This document shows positions 27,071-35,037 of a DNA stretch of 64,000 bases, in pieces. Source of the stretch: [Flexibacter] sp. ATCC 35208 (GTDB taxonomy: Bacteria > Bacteroidota > Bacteroidia > Chitinophagales > Chitinophagaceae). The notes beneath the pieces were generated by a model. It was given only the letters and a program-made list of their open reading frames with translations, was not told where the DNA came from and ran no database searches. Position numbers and translations under genes: made by a program. Numbering within the stretch: position 1 is the stretch's first letter; each line of letters begins with the position of its first letter. Where the stretch lies: positions 1 through 64,000 of the forward strand of contig NZ_MTKN01000036.1 of NCBI RefSeq assembly GCF_001975825.1. The letters are read 5' to 3'.

Positions 27071-28699
27071 TTAATGCACGTCAGTAAATAGTTTCGCAGC
27101 TATTTTACGGTCATGGTCATAGATGTCTTCCACCATATGCAGCTGACCGTCTGCGCCTACCCAGGTGGTATAATAGGAAATCATAACGGGTACCGGGTTC
27201 TTCACTCTGACGTACTTTTCTTTTCCACTGTTCATTGCACTATCAATCTTTTCTGATGTCCATTCCGGCTGATCACGCAGCAGGTAATTGGCCATTTTTA
27301 CAGGATCTGCCAGTCTTATACAGCCATGGCTATATGCGCGCTGATCCTTGTTGAATAATTCCTTTTGATTCGTATCGTGGAAATATATATTGAAGCTGTT
27401 GGGAAACAGGAATTTCACCCTGCCCAATGGATTTTCTTTGCCAGGTACCTGCCTGATCACTGGTACGCCATTTCTTTCGCCGGTCACTTCCATATGATGG
27501 CTGGCCAGGTAACCTTTATTTCTGGCCATGGCAGGTAATACTTCTTCTTTGATAATGCTTCTGGGCAGGTTCCAGTAAGGACTGAATACAACCTGGTTCA
27601 GATCGCCGGAGAAGCTGGTGGTACCTTTACCTTCCTTGCCTACTACGACTGCCATGTCAAAGTCTTTGTTCTTGCCATCCCATGCATGGAGCATGAATTC
27701 GGGTATGTTCACCATGATGAGTCTGCCTTCGGGTACTGGTGGTGTCCAACGCATACGCTCCATGTTGATCAGGAGTTTTTCTACGATGATAATGGCCGGT
27801 ACATTCATTTCACGTATCAGGGTATCCGTGATAATTCCTTTTGGCGTGTGACCATGTGAACCTTCAAATTTATTGATAGCAGCTTCCAGCGCATCGTCGT
27901 ATACACCGGTCGTGTCCTTGCCGTCCAGTTCACCGGTTGCCTGCAAGCGATGTTTGATGGCGGCTATGACAGGGCTGTTATCTCCTTTCTTGTATTTCTT
28001 TTTCTTTTCTACAGGTATGCTATCCCAGTTACCTTTTCTGGCGATGTCGGTATATTTCTCCAGTTCTTTTGTCAGATCACCATATACATTATGAATATCG
28101 GTAGCGTGATAACCTTTGCCTGAGATGACAGCATCTGCCTGTTTCAGGATGTCGTTCTTTTGCATGGGCACGTAGTGTTCCATGGCTTTCACGGCATCTT
28201 TATCATCTTTATGTGCATCGAGGAAGTAATTAATAAAGCGTTGTGTCAGTTGCAACTCTGTCTTTACGATATTAGCATCGGTAGCAGAGACAGCTGAATC
28301 CGGTTCATTGTTCATAAGGGCATTGAGGCGATATTCCAGGGCTTTATTGTTTTCGCTGGTGTCTACACTGTAATCGTATAAACTACGGAATCCATATGCC
28401 TGTTCATTCAGACCACTGGTATCGAACCAGGCGTATTCAAAGTTGCGTGCGTTGTAAAAGCTACGCAACCTGTTAGCGAGGCTACTATCCAGTTTCTGGT
28501 TAGTGATGAACTTCTCAACATCTTTGGTTTCAAGGAAAAGACCATTGTACGCGTTTGCAGGGGTAATTTCGTTGTTCCTGGGGGTGACAGGTATATCATA
28601 ATGCTGTGCGGCATCGCCGCCGGTGGTCTTTTTCGTATCAGATTTGCAACCTGCGATCAAAGAAATCGCGAAAGCTGAAAATATCAATGCCTTTTTCAT
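27071..28699 (-). CDS. L,D-transpeptidase of the YcbB/LdtD type (lipoprotein)
   Basis: A 542-aa lipoprotein (lipobox ISLIAGC, Cys18) of the large L,D-transpeptidase family. An N-terminal helical scaffold domain is followed by a peptidoglycan-binding-like module near residues 245-300 (IKHRLQATGELDG ... GIITDTLIREMNVP) and the YkuD catalytic domain with YSHGCIRLADP, whose Cys is the nucleophile. It would make 3-3 crosslinks in the periplasm. Compared with E. coli LdtD it is lipidated and of similar length. Confidence 0.9.
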   Translation of the reverse strand: MKKALIFSAFAISLIAGCKSDTKKTTGGDAAQHYDIPVTPRNNEITPANAYNGLFLETKDVEKFITNQKLDSSLANRLRSFYNARNFEYAWFDTSGLNEQAYGFRSLYDYSVDTSENNKALEYRLNALMNNEPDSAVSATDANIVKTELQLTQRFINYFLDAHKDDKDAVKAMEHYVPMQKNDILKQADAVISGKGYHATDIHNVYGDLTKELEKYTDIARKGNWDSIPVEKKKKYKKGDNSPVIAAIKHRLQATGELDGKDTTGVYDDALEAAINKFEGSHGHTPKGIITDTLIREMNVPAIIIVEKLLINMERMRWTPPVPEGRLIMVNIPEFMLHAWDGKNKDFDMAVVVGKEGKGTTSFSGDLNQVVFSPYWNLPRSIIKEEVLPAMARNKGYLASHHMEVTGERNGVPVIRQVPGKENPLGRVKFLFPNSFNIYFHDTNQKELFNKDQRAYSHGCIRLADPVKMANYLLRDQPEWTSEKIDSAMNSGKEKYVRVKNPVPVMISYYTTWVGADGQLHMVEDIYDHDRKIAAKLFTDVH

Positions 28700-28731
28700 A
28701 CTCAGGCATGAAGCAAAACCTGTGCCTGTGT

Positions 28732-28756
28732 CCGGGGCCTTTATTCATGGCCCCGG
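28732..28756 (-). terminator. GC-rich hairpin after the phosphonate operon
   Basis: A perfect 8-bp CCGGGGCC / GGCCCCGG stem with a 9-nt loop. On the minus strand no T-tract follows at once, so termination would be weak or factor-dependent. Confidence 0.45.
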
Positions 28757-28795
28757 AACGCCCCCTGATGAAAATAATTTTCCGCAGTTTGGGTA

Positions 28796-29941
28796 TTAAT
28801 TCCCATAAAGCAGGTCCACACTTTCCTTCGCATATCCCGCACCTGCGGTCATGCCCTTCCCTCCTATTCCTGTACGGATATGAATTTGCGGAGTGATGTC
28901 ATATTCAAAGATGTTCTTTTCATTGTGCTGTGCATAGAAGCCGCTCCAGCAGGTAGCGATTTGTTTGTTCTTTATATTAATGATATGTGAAGCTTCTTCT
29001 AAGATCAGTTCATTGATATAGTGATTGGTATGGAAGCCTAAATCGTCGGATTGGCTGACGGGTGCATATTCATGACTGTCGCCAATGATGATGCTATTGT
29101 CTGTAGCCTGTTTGAAGAGAATATGAATGCCCCACTTCTTTAGTTCTTCATAATGCTGTGGGGTTTGAACGTGGTTGAAAGAAGGACAATTGGCAGCGAA
29201 ACTTTCGTACCTGCGGATGGTAAGGCCAGTAAGAACATTGCCATTCAGCTGTAGTTCTGGCATGGGGATGGTGCGCAGCATCTGGAGTTTGCTTACTACC
29301 TGACCGCTGTTGGTGAAGATGTCGGGGAATAGCAGTTTACCTTCATGGCCACAGCAGATGATGACTTTATTGGCCAGGAACTGATTATTGACTTTTATCT
29401 GACTTTGTGTTTCTTCTATCGCTGTAACGGGGGTGTAATAGGAGATGTGGAAATTATTGAATGATTCTTGCATGTATGCGTGCAGGCGATGAATCATCTT
29501 ATCCGGTTCCACACTGATCTCTTCAGGAAAGAAGAGTGCTTCTTTTGCATATTCCCGTTTGATAGCAGGGTAACGTTCGTTTATTTCTTTTGCTGGCAGC
29601 AACAGTGCATTATAACCTATGTTGTCATAATGGGTTTTCAGCTCGTGAATCAGTAATTGCTCATCGTCATCAGATGCGATGTAGACACTTCCGTTTTGTC
29701 TTACAGAGATATCCCCTTTCTGCTGGATAGATTTGTAGAGTGCCAGACCTGTCAGGCCATAATTAAACCATTTATCTGCCAGACCGGAAGGAACTACCTG
29801 TCCGAAGTTGCGTACGGTAGCGCCGACGGGATAGCTGTCTTTTTCCAGCAATAACACTTTCAATCCCTTTTGTAAAGCGTGAAAGGCGTGGAAGGTACCG
29901 AGGATACCGCCGCCGGTTATGATCAAATCAAATTGTTGCAT
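28796..29941 (-). CDS. TIGR03364-type FAD-dependent oxidoreductase (aminophosphonate oxidase candidate)
   Basis: A DAO-fold flavoenzyme of 381 aa. The N-terminal dinucleotide motif is LIITGGGILGTFHAFHA, followed by ATVRNFGQVVPSG, LTGLTIRRYESF and IGDSHEY, which match the TIGR03364 family tied to phosphonate operons. The C-terminal GIGGKGMTAG is the second FAD contact. Characterised members oxidise aminoethylphosphonate or its N-methyl form to phosphonoacetaldehyde (reported as PbfC/PbfD, from memory). As the last gene of an operon holding PbfA-like, PhnA and PhnY proteins, it likely supplies phosphonoacetaldehyde in place of the PhnW transaminase. The exact substrate is inferred. Confidence 0.85.
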   Translation of the reverse strand: MQQFDLIITGGGILGTFHAFHALQKGLKVLLLEKDSYPVGATVRNFGQVVPSGLADKWFNYGLTGLALYKSIQQKGDISVRQNGSVYIASDDDEQLLIHELKTHYDNIGYNALLLPAKEINERYPAIKREYAKEALFFPEEISVEPDKMIHRLHAYMQESFNNFHISYYTPVTAIEETQSQIKVNNQFLANKVIICCGHEGKLLFPDIFTNSGQVVSKLQMLRTIPMPELQLNGNVLTGLTIRRYESFAANCPSFNHVQTPQHYEELKKWGIHILFKQATDNSIIIGDSHEYAPVSQSDDLGFHTNHYINELILEEASHIINIKNKQIATCWSGFYAQHNEKNIFEYDITPQIHIRTGIGGKGMTAGAGYAKESVDLLYGN

Positions 29942-29951
29942 AAGAATAATA

Positions 29952-31382
29952 TTACCATGGAAGGGAGTAAGTCTTGGTGAAACTGAATGTCTTCATGGCT
30001 TCAGTGACACCTTCTTTGATACCCAGTCCTGAGTCTTTAATACCTCCGAAAGGAGAATGTTCTATACGATAACCCGGTACTTCGTTTATATTAACGGTAC
30101 CGGCTTTGATATGTTTGATGGCGTACATGGCGTGTTGCAGGTTGTTTGTCACAACACCTGAGGATAAGCCGTAAGCAGTGCTATTGGCTACGTTCACGGC
30201 GTCTTCGAGGTTTGCTACCGCCATTATCGGTGCGAGCGGACCAAATGCTTCCTGTACCACCATTTCAGCATTCCGTGATACCTGTGTCAGGATCGCAGGT
30301 TGCAATAGGGCGCCATTGCGGGTGCCACCTTGTACCAAATTTGCACCCTGAGTTACTGCTTTTTCAATCAGCTGTGCGAGGTGAATAGCGGAGCCTTCAT
30401 CGATCACTGTACCTACAATTGTATCGGGATCGGCAGGATCACCACAGACGTAAGTTTGGGCCTTTTTGATAAATCGCGACACAAATTCGTCATGGATATT
30501 TTCCTGCACCAATATACGCTTCACGGCGGTGCAGCGTTGCCCCGAATTGCGGAATGCGCCTTCAGCGGCCAGGGTGGCTGCCAGATCAAGATCAGCGTCG
30601 TCGAGTATGATCAGCGGATCATTGCCACCCAGTTCAAGGATCACTTTTTTGTAGCCGGCTGTTTGTGCAATGCGCTTACCCACAGCTACACTACCTGTGA
30701 AAGAGACGACAGCTACCCTTGGATCGCTTACCAGCATACCTGCTACCTCATTGGTGGGTCCCAGCAATACGCTGAGCATATGTGGCGGTAATCCGGCTTC
30801 GTATAGTAATTCCACAAAGCGTACGGCAGTCAGCGGCGTTTTTTCAGAGGGCTTCAGGATCACAGGGGTGCCGGCTGCTAATGCCGGTGCTACTTTATGT
30901 GCCACCTGGTTCAGGGGATGGTTAAAGGGGGTGATCGCGACCGCCAGTGGCAGGGGTTCCTGTACGGTGTAAATCTTTCTCGCTTTGCCCTGTGGAGAGA
31001 CATCGCAGGATAAGACCTGACCGGGTTCCTGCAGGGCGGCAATAGCGGCAAACGTGAGCACATCGATCGCTCTCCCGGTTTCATACATCGCCTCACGGAT
31101 ACAGAGCCCCGATTCTGCGCTAATTAAAGCCGCAAATTCGGTTCTTCTGGCGCTTAATAGTATCTGTGCCTGATTTAATACCTGATAGCGCTCAAAATGG
31201 CTCATAATCGCTTTTGGCTGTAAGGCCGTTTCGATAGCGTGCAGGGTATCGGCTTCTTTTACCGTGGAGAGGGTACCAATCACCCTGTTATCGTAAGGGC
31301 TACGGATCGTGAGCTGATCTGTGCCCTGTATTATTTTGCCCGCTGCATAGCAATGCAGGGATAGTTTATTTACCGGTTCCAT
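29952..31382 (-). CDS. phnY: Phosphonoacetaldehyde dehydrogenase
   Basis: An NAD(P)-dependent aldehyde dehydrogenase of 476 aa. The chosen ATG (MEPVNKLSLHCY) overlaps the end of phnA by 17 bp. Catalytic elements are the Glu in LELGGNDPLII and the Cys in NSGQRCTAVKRI, with ITPFNHPLNQVAHKVAPALAAG for cofactor and oxyanion positioning. Plain aldehyde dehydrogenase motifs do not give the substrate. The neighbours do: PhnA hydrolyses phosphonoacetate, so this enzyme most likely oxidises phosphonoacetaldehyde to phosphonoacetate. Confidence 0.87.
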   Translation of the reverse strand: MEPVNKLSLHCYAAGKIIQGTDQLTIRSPYDNRVIGTLSTVKEADTLHAIETALQPKAIMSHFERYQVLNQAQILLSARRTEFAALISAESGLCIREAMYETGRAIDVLTFAAIAALQEPGQVLSCDVSPQGKARKIYTVQEPLPLAVAITPFNHPLNQVAHKVAPALAAGTPVILKPSEKTPLTAVRFVELLYEAGLPPHMLSVLLGPTNEVAGMLVSDPRVAVVSFTGSVAVGKRIAQTAGYKKVILELGGNDPLIILDDADLDLAATLAAEGAFRNSGQRCTAVKRILVQENIHDEFVSRFIKKAQTYVCGDPADPDTIVGTVIDEGSAIHLAQLIEKAVTQGANLVQGGTRNGALLQPAILTQVSRNAEMVVQEAFGPLAPIMAVANLEDAVNVANSTAYGLSSGVVTNNLQHAMYAIKHIKAGTVNINEVPGYRIEHSPFGGIKDSGLGIKEGVTEAMKTFSFTKTYSLPW

Positions 31383-32607
31383 TAATTGTAAAATCAAATA
31401 CATCAAAGTTGCGGGCATCACCTGCCGCTTTTCGCATATAGGTTGTATTCAGCGGGTGAGAAATGAGCAGTGGCACCATTTCTTCATAACGACCACCATG
31501 TGAACGAAGTCCGCTATCCAGCGCACTCAGGTCATGGTGTGCAGGTGTACGGCCCAGCACAACATTGCGTGCGGACAATACCACCAGGTCACCGATACGA
31601 TCGGCTGGTTGTTCCAGCAGGCGTACCGCGGTAGCACGGTCATACACTTCTGTAATACCCGGTTGTGCCAGTAACCAGCGGCCTATTTCGTCTGTCTGGG
31701 AAGCATCTTTTAAATGCACGACTACATAAGAGCCCAATGCGCCGTGATGTTTTACATAGGGATCGGTGATCGGGCAAATGACGCGGCTGCCTTTGCCGAA
31801 TTGTTCATCCAGCAGGGTTTCCACATAGATTACATTCGGACTGCCATCAGGTAATTGTTTTGCATTCATACCATGATCTGCGGTAGCGCCTACGATGGCA
31901 CCTGCTTCCAGCAACTGACCCAGTTCATGATCGATGGCAGCATAGAAATATAAAGACTCAGGTGCTTCCGGCGCATAGGTGTGCTGCATAAAATCTGTCA
32001 GTGACAGGTACAGGAAATCGGCTCTGCCGGCACGCAGCAAAGCATTGCCAGCCCGTAAGACGAACAGGCTGGCATCTGCACTGTAAATGGCGGGAGTGGG
32101 TTGACCTGTCAATTGTTCTACATCATCAATGCCGTGTGTGGCTATAGTAGCTGCTGCTGCCTTCTCTGCAGAAAACGCAATGCCTTTCATATTATGAGAT
32201 AATATATCCCGCAACTTTTCTTTCGCCGTGACCACCGCCACTTTTCTACCTGCATTTGCTGCTGCTGCCAGCAGGGTTTCTGCACGTAAGTAAGAGGCGG
32301 AATTCATCATCACTTCCTGGTCCATTGCCGCATCATAGAAAAAGTTGCCACTAATACCGTGTACTGCAGGTGGAACCCCTGTTACGATAGAAGAATTATT
32401 CACGTTTGTAAAAGAGGGTAATGCACCTCTGACCATTCCCCTGTAGCCTTGTTGAATCATCTTCTTCAGGTGAGGCATGCGATCAAAAGCGAGTGAAATG
32501 TCCAGGTATTCATCGGCAGAACCATCCAGGCAGATCACAACAATAGGTGCAGCTGGTGGTTGGTAAGTAATGCCGTTCGCAGTAAAGGATAAGGTGGATA
32601 TAGACAT
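31366..32607 (-). CDS. phnA: Phosphonoacetate hydrolase
   Basis: A zinc-dependent alkaline-phosphatase-superfamily C-P hydrolase of 413 aa, splitting phosphonoacetate into acetate and phosphate. Metal and catalytic features: VICLDGSADEYLD (Asp ligand), SFTNVNNSSIVTG (nucleophilic Thr), TADHGMNAK (Asp/His ligands) and the C-terminal HGG in LRSHGGRYEEMVP. The ATG at 32607 (MSISTLSF) is preferred over one 11 codons earlier, and sits four bases after the stop of the secreted phosphodiesterase-like gene. No signal peptide, so cytosolic. Confidence 0.92.
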   Translation of the reverse strand: MSISTLSFTANGITYQPPAAPIVVICLDGSADEYLDISLAFDRMPHLKKMIQQGYRGMVRGALPSFTNVNNSSIVTGVPPAVHGISGNFFYDAAMDQEVMMNSASYLRAETLLAAAANAGRKVAVVTAKEKLRDILSHNMKGIAFSAEKAAAATIATHGIDDVEQLTGQPTPAIYSADASLFVLRAGNALLRAGRADFLYLSLTDFMQHTYAPEAPESLYFYAAIDHELGQLLEAGAIVGATADHGMNAKQLPDGSPNVIYVETLLDEQFGKGSRVICPITDPYVKHHGALGSYVVVHLKDASQTDEIGRWLLAQPGITEVYDRATAVRLLEQPADRIGDLVVLSARNVVLGRTPAHHDLSALDSGLRSHGGRYEEMVPLLISHPLNTTYMRKAAGDARNFDVFDFTINGTGK

Positions 32608-32611
32608 GTGA

Positions 32612-33511
32612 TTAGTTTTGTGGTTCGGAAAATCCTTCAAAGGCGCTCTTTACAGGGCGGCCTATCCAGGCATAAGGTTGTCTGGCATGCAGGGCAAATG
32701 CAATGGTGGCAGCCAGGTCATATGTATATACAGGCTGTGTGATCACATAACCGGGTTTTACATCTTTGCCTGAAAAGATCATGGCAATTTCTGCTTCTTC
32801 AGGTGTGGCGCCGCCATGACTTTTGCCTTTACCACCATGGTCTGCAGTGATGATCACCAGTGAGTTTGGTGGGATGCTTTCCATGATGCGGCCAATGAGT
32901 GAATCGGTTTTGGCGACTGCCTGGTAGTATAATGGTGAACCATGGCCATATTCATGACCTGCATGGTCTACGTGATCGAAGTGCACAAAGGCAAAGAGCG
33001 GTTTCTCTGCACGTATATATTGAATAAAATCAATAGCGGTGGAGTCTTCTGTATTGAAATGGCGGTCATGATTGACGGCTTTCTTTTCGAACAGGCGGCC
33101 AAAATCATCCCAGTGGTATACCGCGCCGATATTGGCTTTGGGATATTGCTGGTGAAGTACGCCAAAAATTGTAGGGAAGATACCTTCTTCATTAGCTACT
33201 ACCGGTGGCAGGGAATGTTTGTCGCGTTGCCAGTCATTGTCCGTGATGCCATGTTGTTCCGGGCCTGCACCCATGATCATGCTTGCCCAGTTGGGACTAC
33301 TGCTGCTGGGTAGTACAGTCCTCACATTCCACTTTACGGCGCCGTGGGCGATGAGGTTATGCATCACAGGTGTTTTTGCCTGTTTGATCCCATCAGGGCT
33401 CATGCCGTCTACCCCGATGATGATGACGTGTTCGATACCTTTAGGCAGTTTCTCCTGTGCTTTCAGGAAGGCTGGTAATAATAAGATACAACCTGTCAAA
33501 AGTTTTTTCAT
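32612..33511 (-). CDS. Secreted alkaline-phosphatase-superfamily phosphodiesterase (NPP-like)
   Basis: A 299-aa exported enzyme with signal peptide ending AFLKAQ. Superfamily ligands appear in order: IIIGVDGMSPDGI, the nucleophile region SSSSPNWASM, VDHAGHEYGHG, and TADHGGKGKSHGG. Nucleotide pyrophosphatase/phosphodiesterase proteins share this layout. It is in the phosphonate operon, overlapping the PbfA-like gene by 4 bp, yet it is the only exported member. It may release an aminophosphonate head group from an ester (lipid or glycan) outside the inner membrane before uptake. That role is inference. Confidence 0.82.
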   Translation of the reverse strand: MKKLLTGCILLLPAFLKAQEKLPKGIEHVIIIGVDGMSPDGIKQAKTPVMHNLIAHGAVKWNVRTVLPSSSSPNWASMIMGAGPEQHGITDNDWQRDKHSLPPVVANEEGIFPTIFGVLHQQYPKANIGAVYHWDDFGRLFEKKAVNHDRHFNTEDSTAIDFIQYIRAEKPLFAFVHFDHVDHAGHEYGHGSPLYYQAVAKTDSLIGRIMESIPPNSLVIITADHGGKGKSHGGATPEEAEIAMIFSGKDVKPGYVITQPVYTYDLAATIAFALHARQPYAWIGRPVKSAFEGFSEPQN

Positions 33512-34767
33512 ATAGCGTTGATTATGATGTCCAGTGCATGGTCCATTTCTTCTTTGGTCGTAATCAGGGGCGGGTATAGCGATAATACACTGCCGCTGGA
33601 TACTTTGAAACTCAGTCCCTGCTCCAGGCAGCGGTACAATGCCTGCTCTGCATTGTCCGCTTCTATTGCCCAGAGCATTCCTTTGCCTCGTGTAGAATAA
33701 CTTTTCAAGCGGGAACGGATATGTGCTTCCATTTCCATTACGTGATCTAATACCTTATATTCTTCCATGTAGTCCAGTGCAGCCAGAGCGGCGGCAGCAC
33801 CTAATGGGTTCTTTTCATGGGTATAATGCCCCAATGATATATGTGCCGCTTTATTAAATTCTTCTTTACAGAGCATAGCAGCCATAGGCACCAGTCCGGC
33901 GCCCAATCCTTTGCCTAATACAACAATGTCTGGTACGATGTCGTATTGCTGCCAGGCGTAGAGGGTGCCGGTACGACCCATGCAGATAGGGATTTCATCC
34001 AGTATCAGCAGCACACCATGGCGGGTACATATCTCTCTCAGTCTTTTCCAGTATTGAGTAGATGGAATGATGACGTCTGTGCTGCGAATGGTTTCGGCTA
34101 CCAATGCGCCAATATCGCCTTCTTTTTCGATGACATATTCTATGTAGTCTACATAAGCCATTTCATCTTTCCAGATGCCACGTTGTGTATCTGGTGGTGG
34201 AACATGGATATTACCGGGTAAGAGGGGGCCGATATCCTGGTGAAACTGGTATTCCCCACCTACGGAGATGCTATCCATGGAGGCGCCGTGGAAGGAATCG
34301 TACATAGAGATGGTCTTGTATTTTCCTGTAACCACGCGGGCGAGTTTCAATGCCATTCCGATGGCAGAGGTGCCACCCGGCGCAAATAATACCCTGCTTA
34401 GTTCTCCTGTAGTCAGTCTTTCCGCCAGCCGGATAGCTGGTTGGTTGGTAAACCTTCTGGGAGAAAAAGCGAGGGTATCCATCTGCGCTTTCACCCTGTC
34501 CGTGATGTATTTATTCTGGTAACCGAGTTGGTGGACGCTGTTACCATGGAAGTCCATGTATTTTTTGCCCTGGTGGTTGATGATGTATATACCGGCTGCG
34601 CCGGATAGTACGTCCATGCAGGGGGTAGAGAGTGATTGGTGCAGGAATACTTTTGCATCTGCAGCCAGTAATGCAGTTGTGGCGGCGTCTGTGTGCCGGG
34701 TCAACCATTGTTGGCGACTTTCGGATAGGTTTATATCCCCTTCTTTTGATGAAAATTGCGGTTGCAT
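33508..34767 (-). CDS. pbfA: PbfA-type PLP enzyme: 1-hydroxy-2-aminoethylphosphonate ammonia-lyase
   Basis: A class III aminotransferase-fold PLP protein of 419 aa. The PLP lysine is in VVLGKGLGAGL, the PLP-binding Asp in LLILDEIPICMGRTG, and the cofactor phosphate loop in GGTSAIGMA. The segment MDFHGNSVHQLGYQN is characteristic of the phosphonate-linked subgroup shown to be (R)-1-hydroxy-2-aminoethylphosphonate ammonia-lyase (PbfA), which makes phosphonoacetaldehyde and ammonia. First gene of the minus-strand operon, facing a transporter across a palindrome-rich spacer. An ordinary transaminase is the main alternative. Confidence 0.85.
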   Translation of the reverse strand: MQPQFSSKEGDINLSESRQQWLTRHTDAATTALLAADAKVFLHQSLSTPCMDVLSGAAGIYIINHQGKKYMDFHGNSVHQLGYQNKYITDRVKAQMDTLAFSPRRFTNQPAIRLAERLTTGELSRVLFAPGGTSAIGMALKLARVVTGKYKTISMYDSFHGASMDSISVGGEYQFHQDIGPLLPGNIHVPPPDTQRGIWKDEMAYVDYIEYVIEKEGDIGALVAETIRSTDVIIPSTQYWKRLREICTRHGVLLILDEIPICMGRTGTLYAWQQYDIVPDIVVLGKGLGAGLVPMAAMLCKEEFNKAAHISLGHYTHEKNPLGAAAALAALDYMEEYKVLDHVMEMEAHIRSRLKSYSTRGKGMLWAIEADNAEQALYRCLEQGLSFKVSSGSVLSLYPPLITTKEEMDHALDIIINAI

Positions 34768-34802
34768 ATTGGCAAATATCTAAAAGAAATAGTTTAGTTG
34801 GG

Positions 34803-34819
34803 CTTAACAAATTGTTAAG
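34803..34819. promoter_or_regulatory. 17-bp perfect palindrome, operator candidate
   Basis: CTTAACAAATTGTTAAG is a perfect palindrome with 8-bp arms around a single central base. It lies 36 bp upstream of the pbfA start, where a dimeric repressor or activator would control the phosphonate operon. A related half-site GTTGGCTTAAC recurs at 34976-34986. The downstream XRE-cupin regulator is the obvious candidate partner. Confidence 0.55.
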
Positions 34820-34870
34820 TAATAGTAAAAATAAGGGATGTGGTTTAATTTACTAATACTAAACAATTGA

Positions 34871-34929
34871 GAATTTTCGGATTTCGGCTGCGGCAAAACC
34901 CGAAAATTCGTCGTGGAGGGCGTTTTGCC
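34871..34929. promoter_or_regulatory. Two interleaved inverted repeats in the phosphonate divergent region
   Basis: GAATTTTCGG (34871-34880) pairs with CCGAAAATTC (34900-34909), and GGCAAAAC (34892-34899) pairs with GTTTTGCC (34922-34929). The order A-B-A'-B' is interleaved, so both cannot extrude as simple nested hairpins; as RNA they could form a pseudoknot or be alternatives. Together with the palindrome at 34803 this fills most of the 270-bp spacer between pbfA and the transporter. Confidence 0.5.
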
Positions 34930-35037
34930 TGCGGTTGTAGGCTAACAGGTATAAAAGACTTAATTTTTAATTAATGTTGGCTTAACCTAATCGCAACTTT
35001 TGTAAAATATATTTACAAATATTAAACTTTCTCACTA

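Noticed and set aside
28732..28756. REP-like mobile repeat
   Set aside because: Only one copy was noticed in the window, at a plausible operon end.
33508..34767. Acetylornithine or GABA aminotransferase
   Set aside because: The FHGNSVHQLGY segment and the phnA/phnY neighbours favour the phosphonate lyase subgroup.
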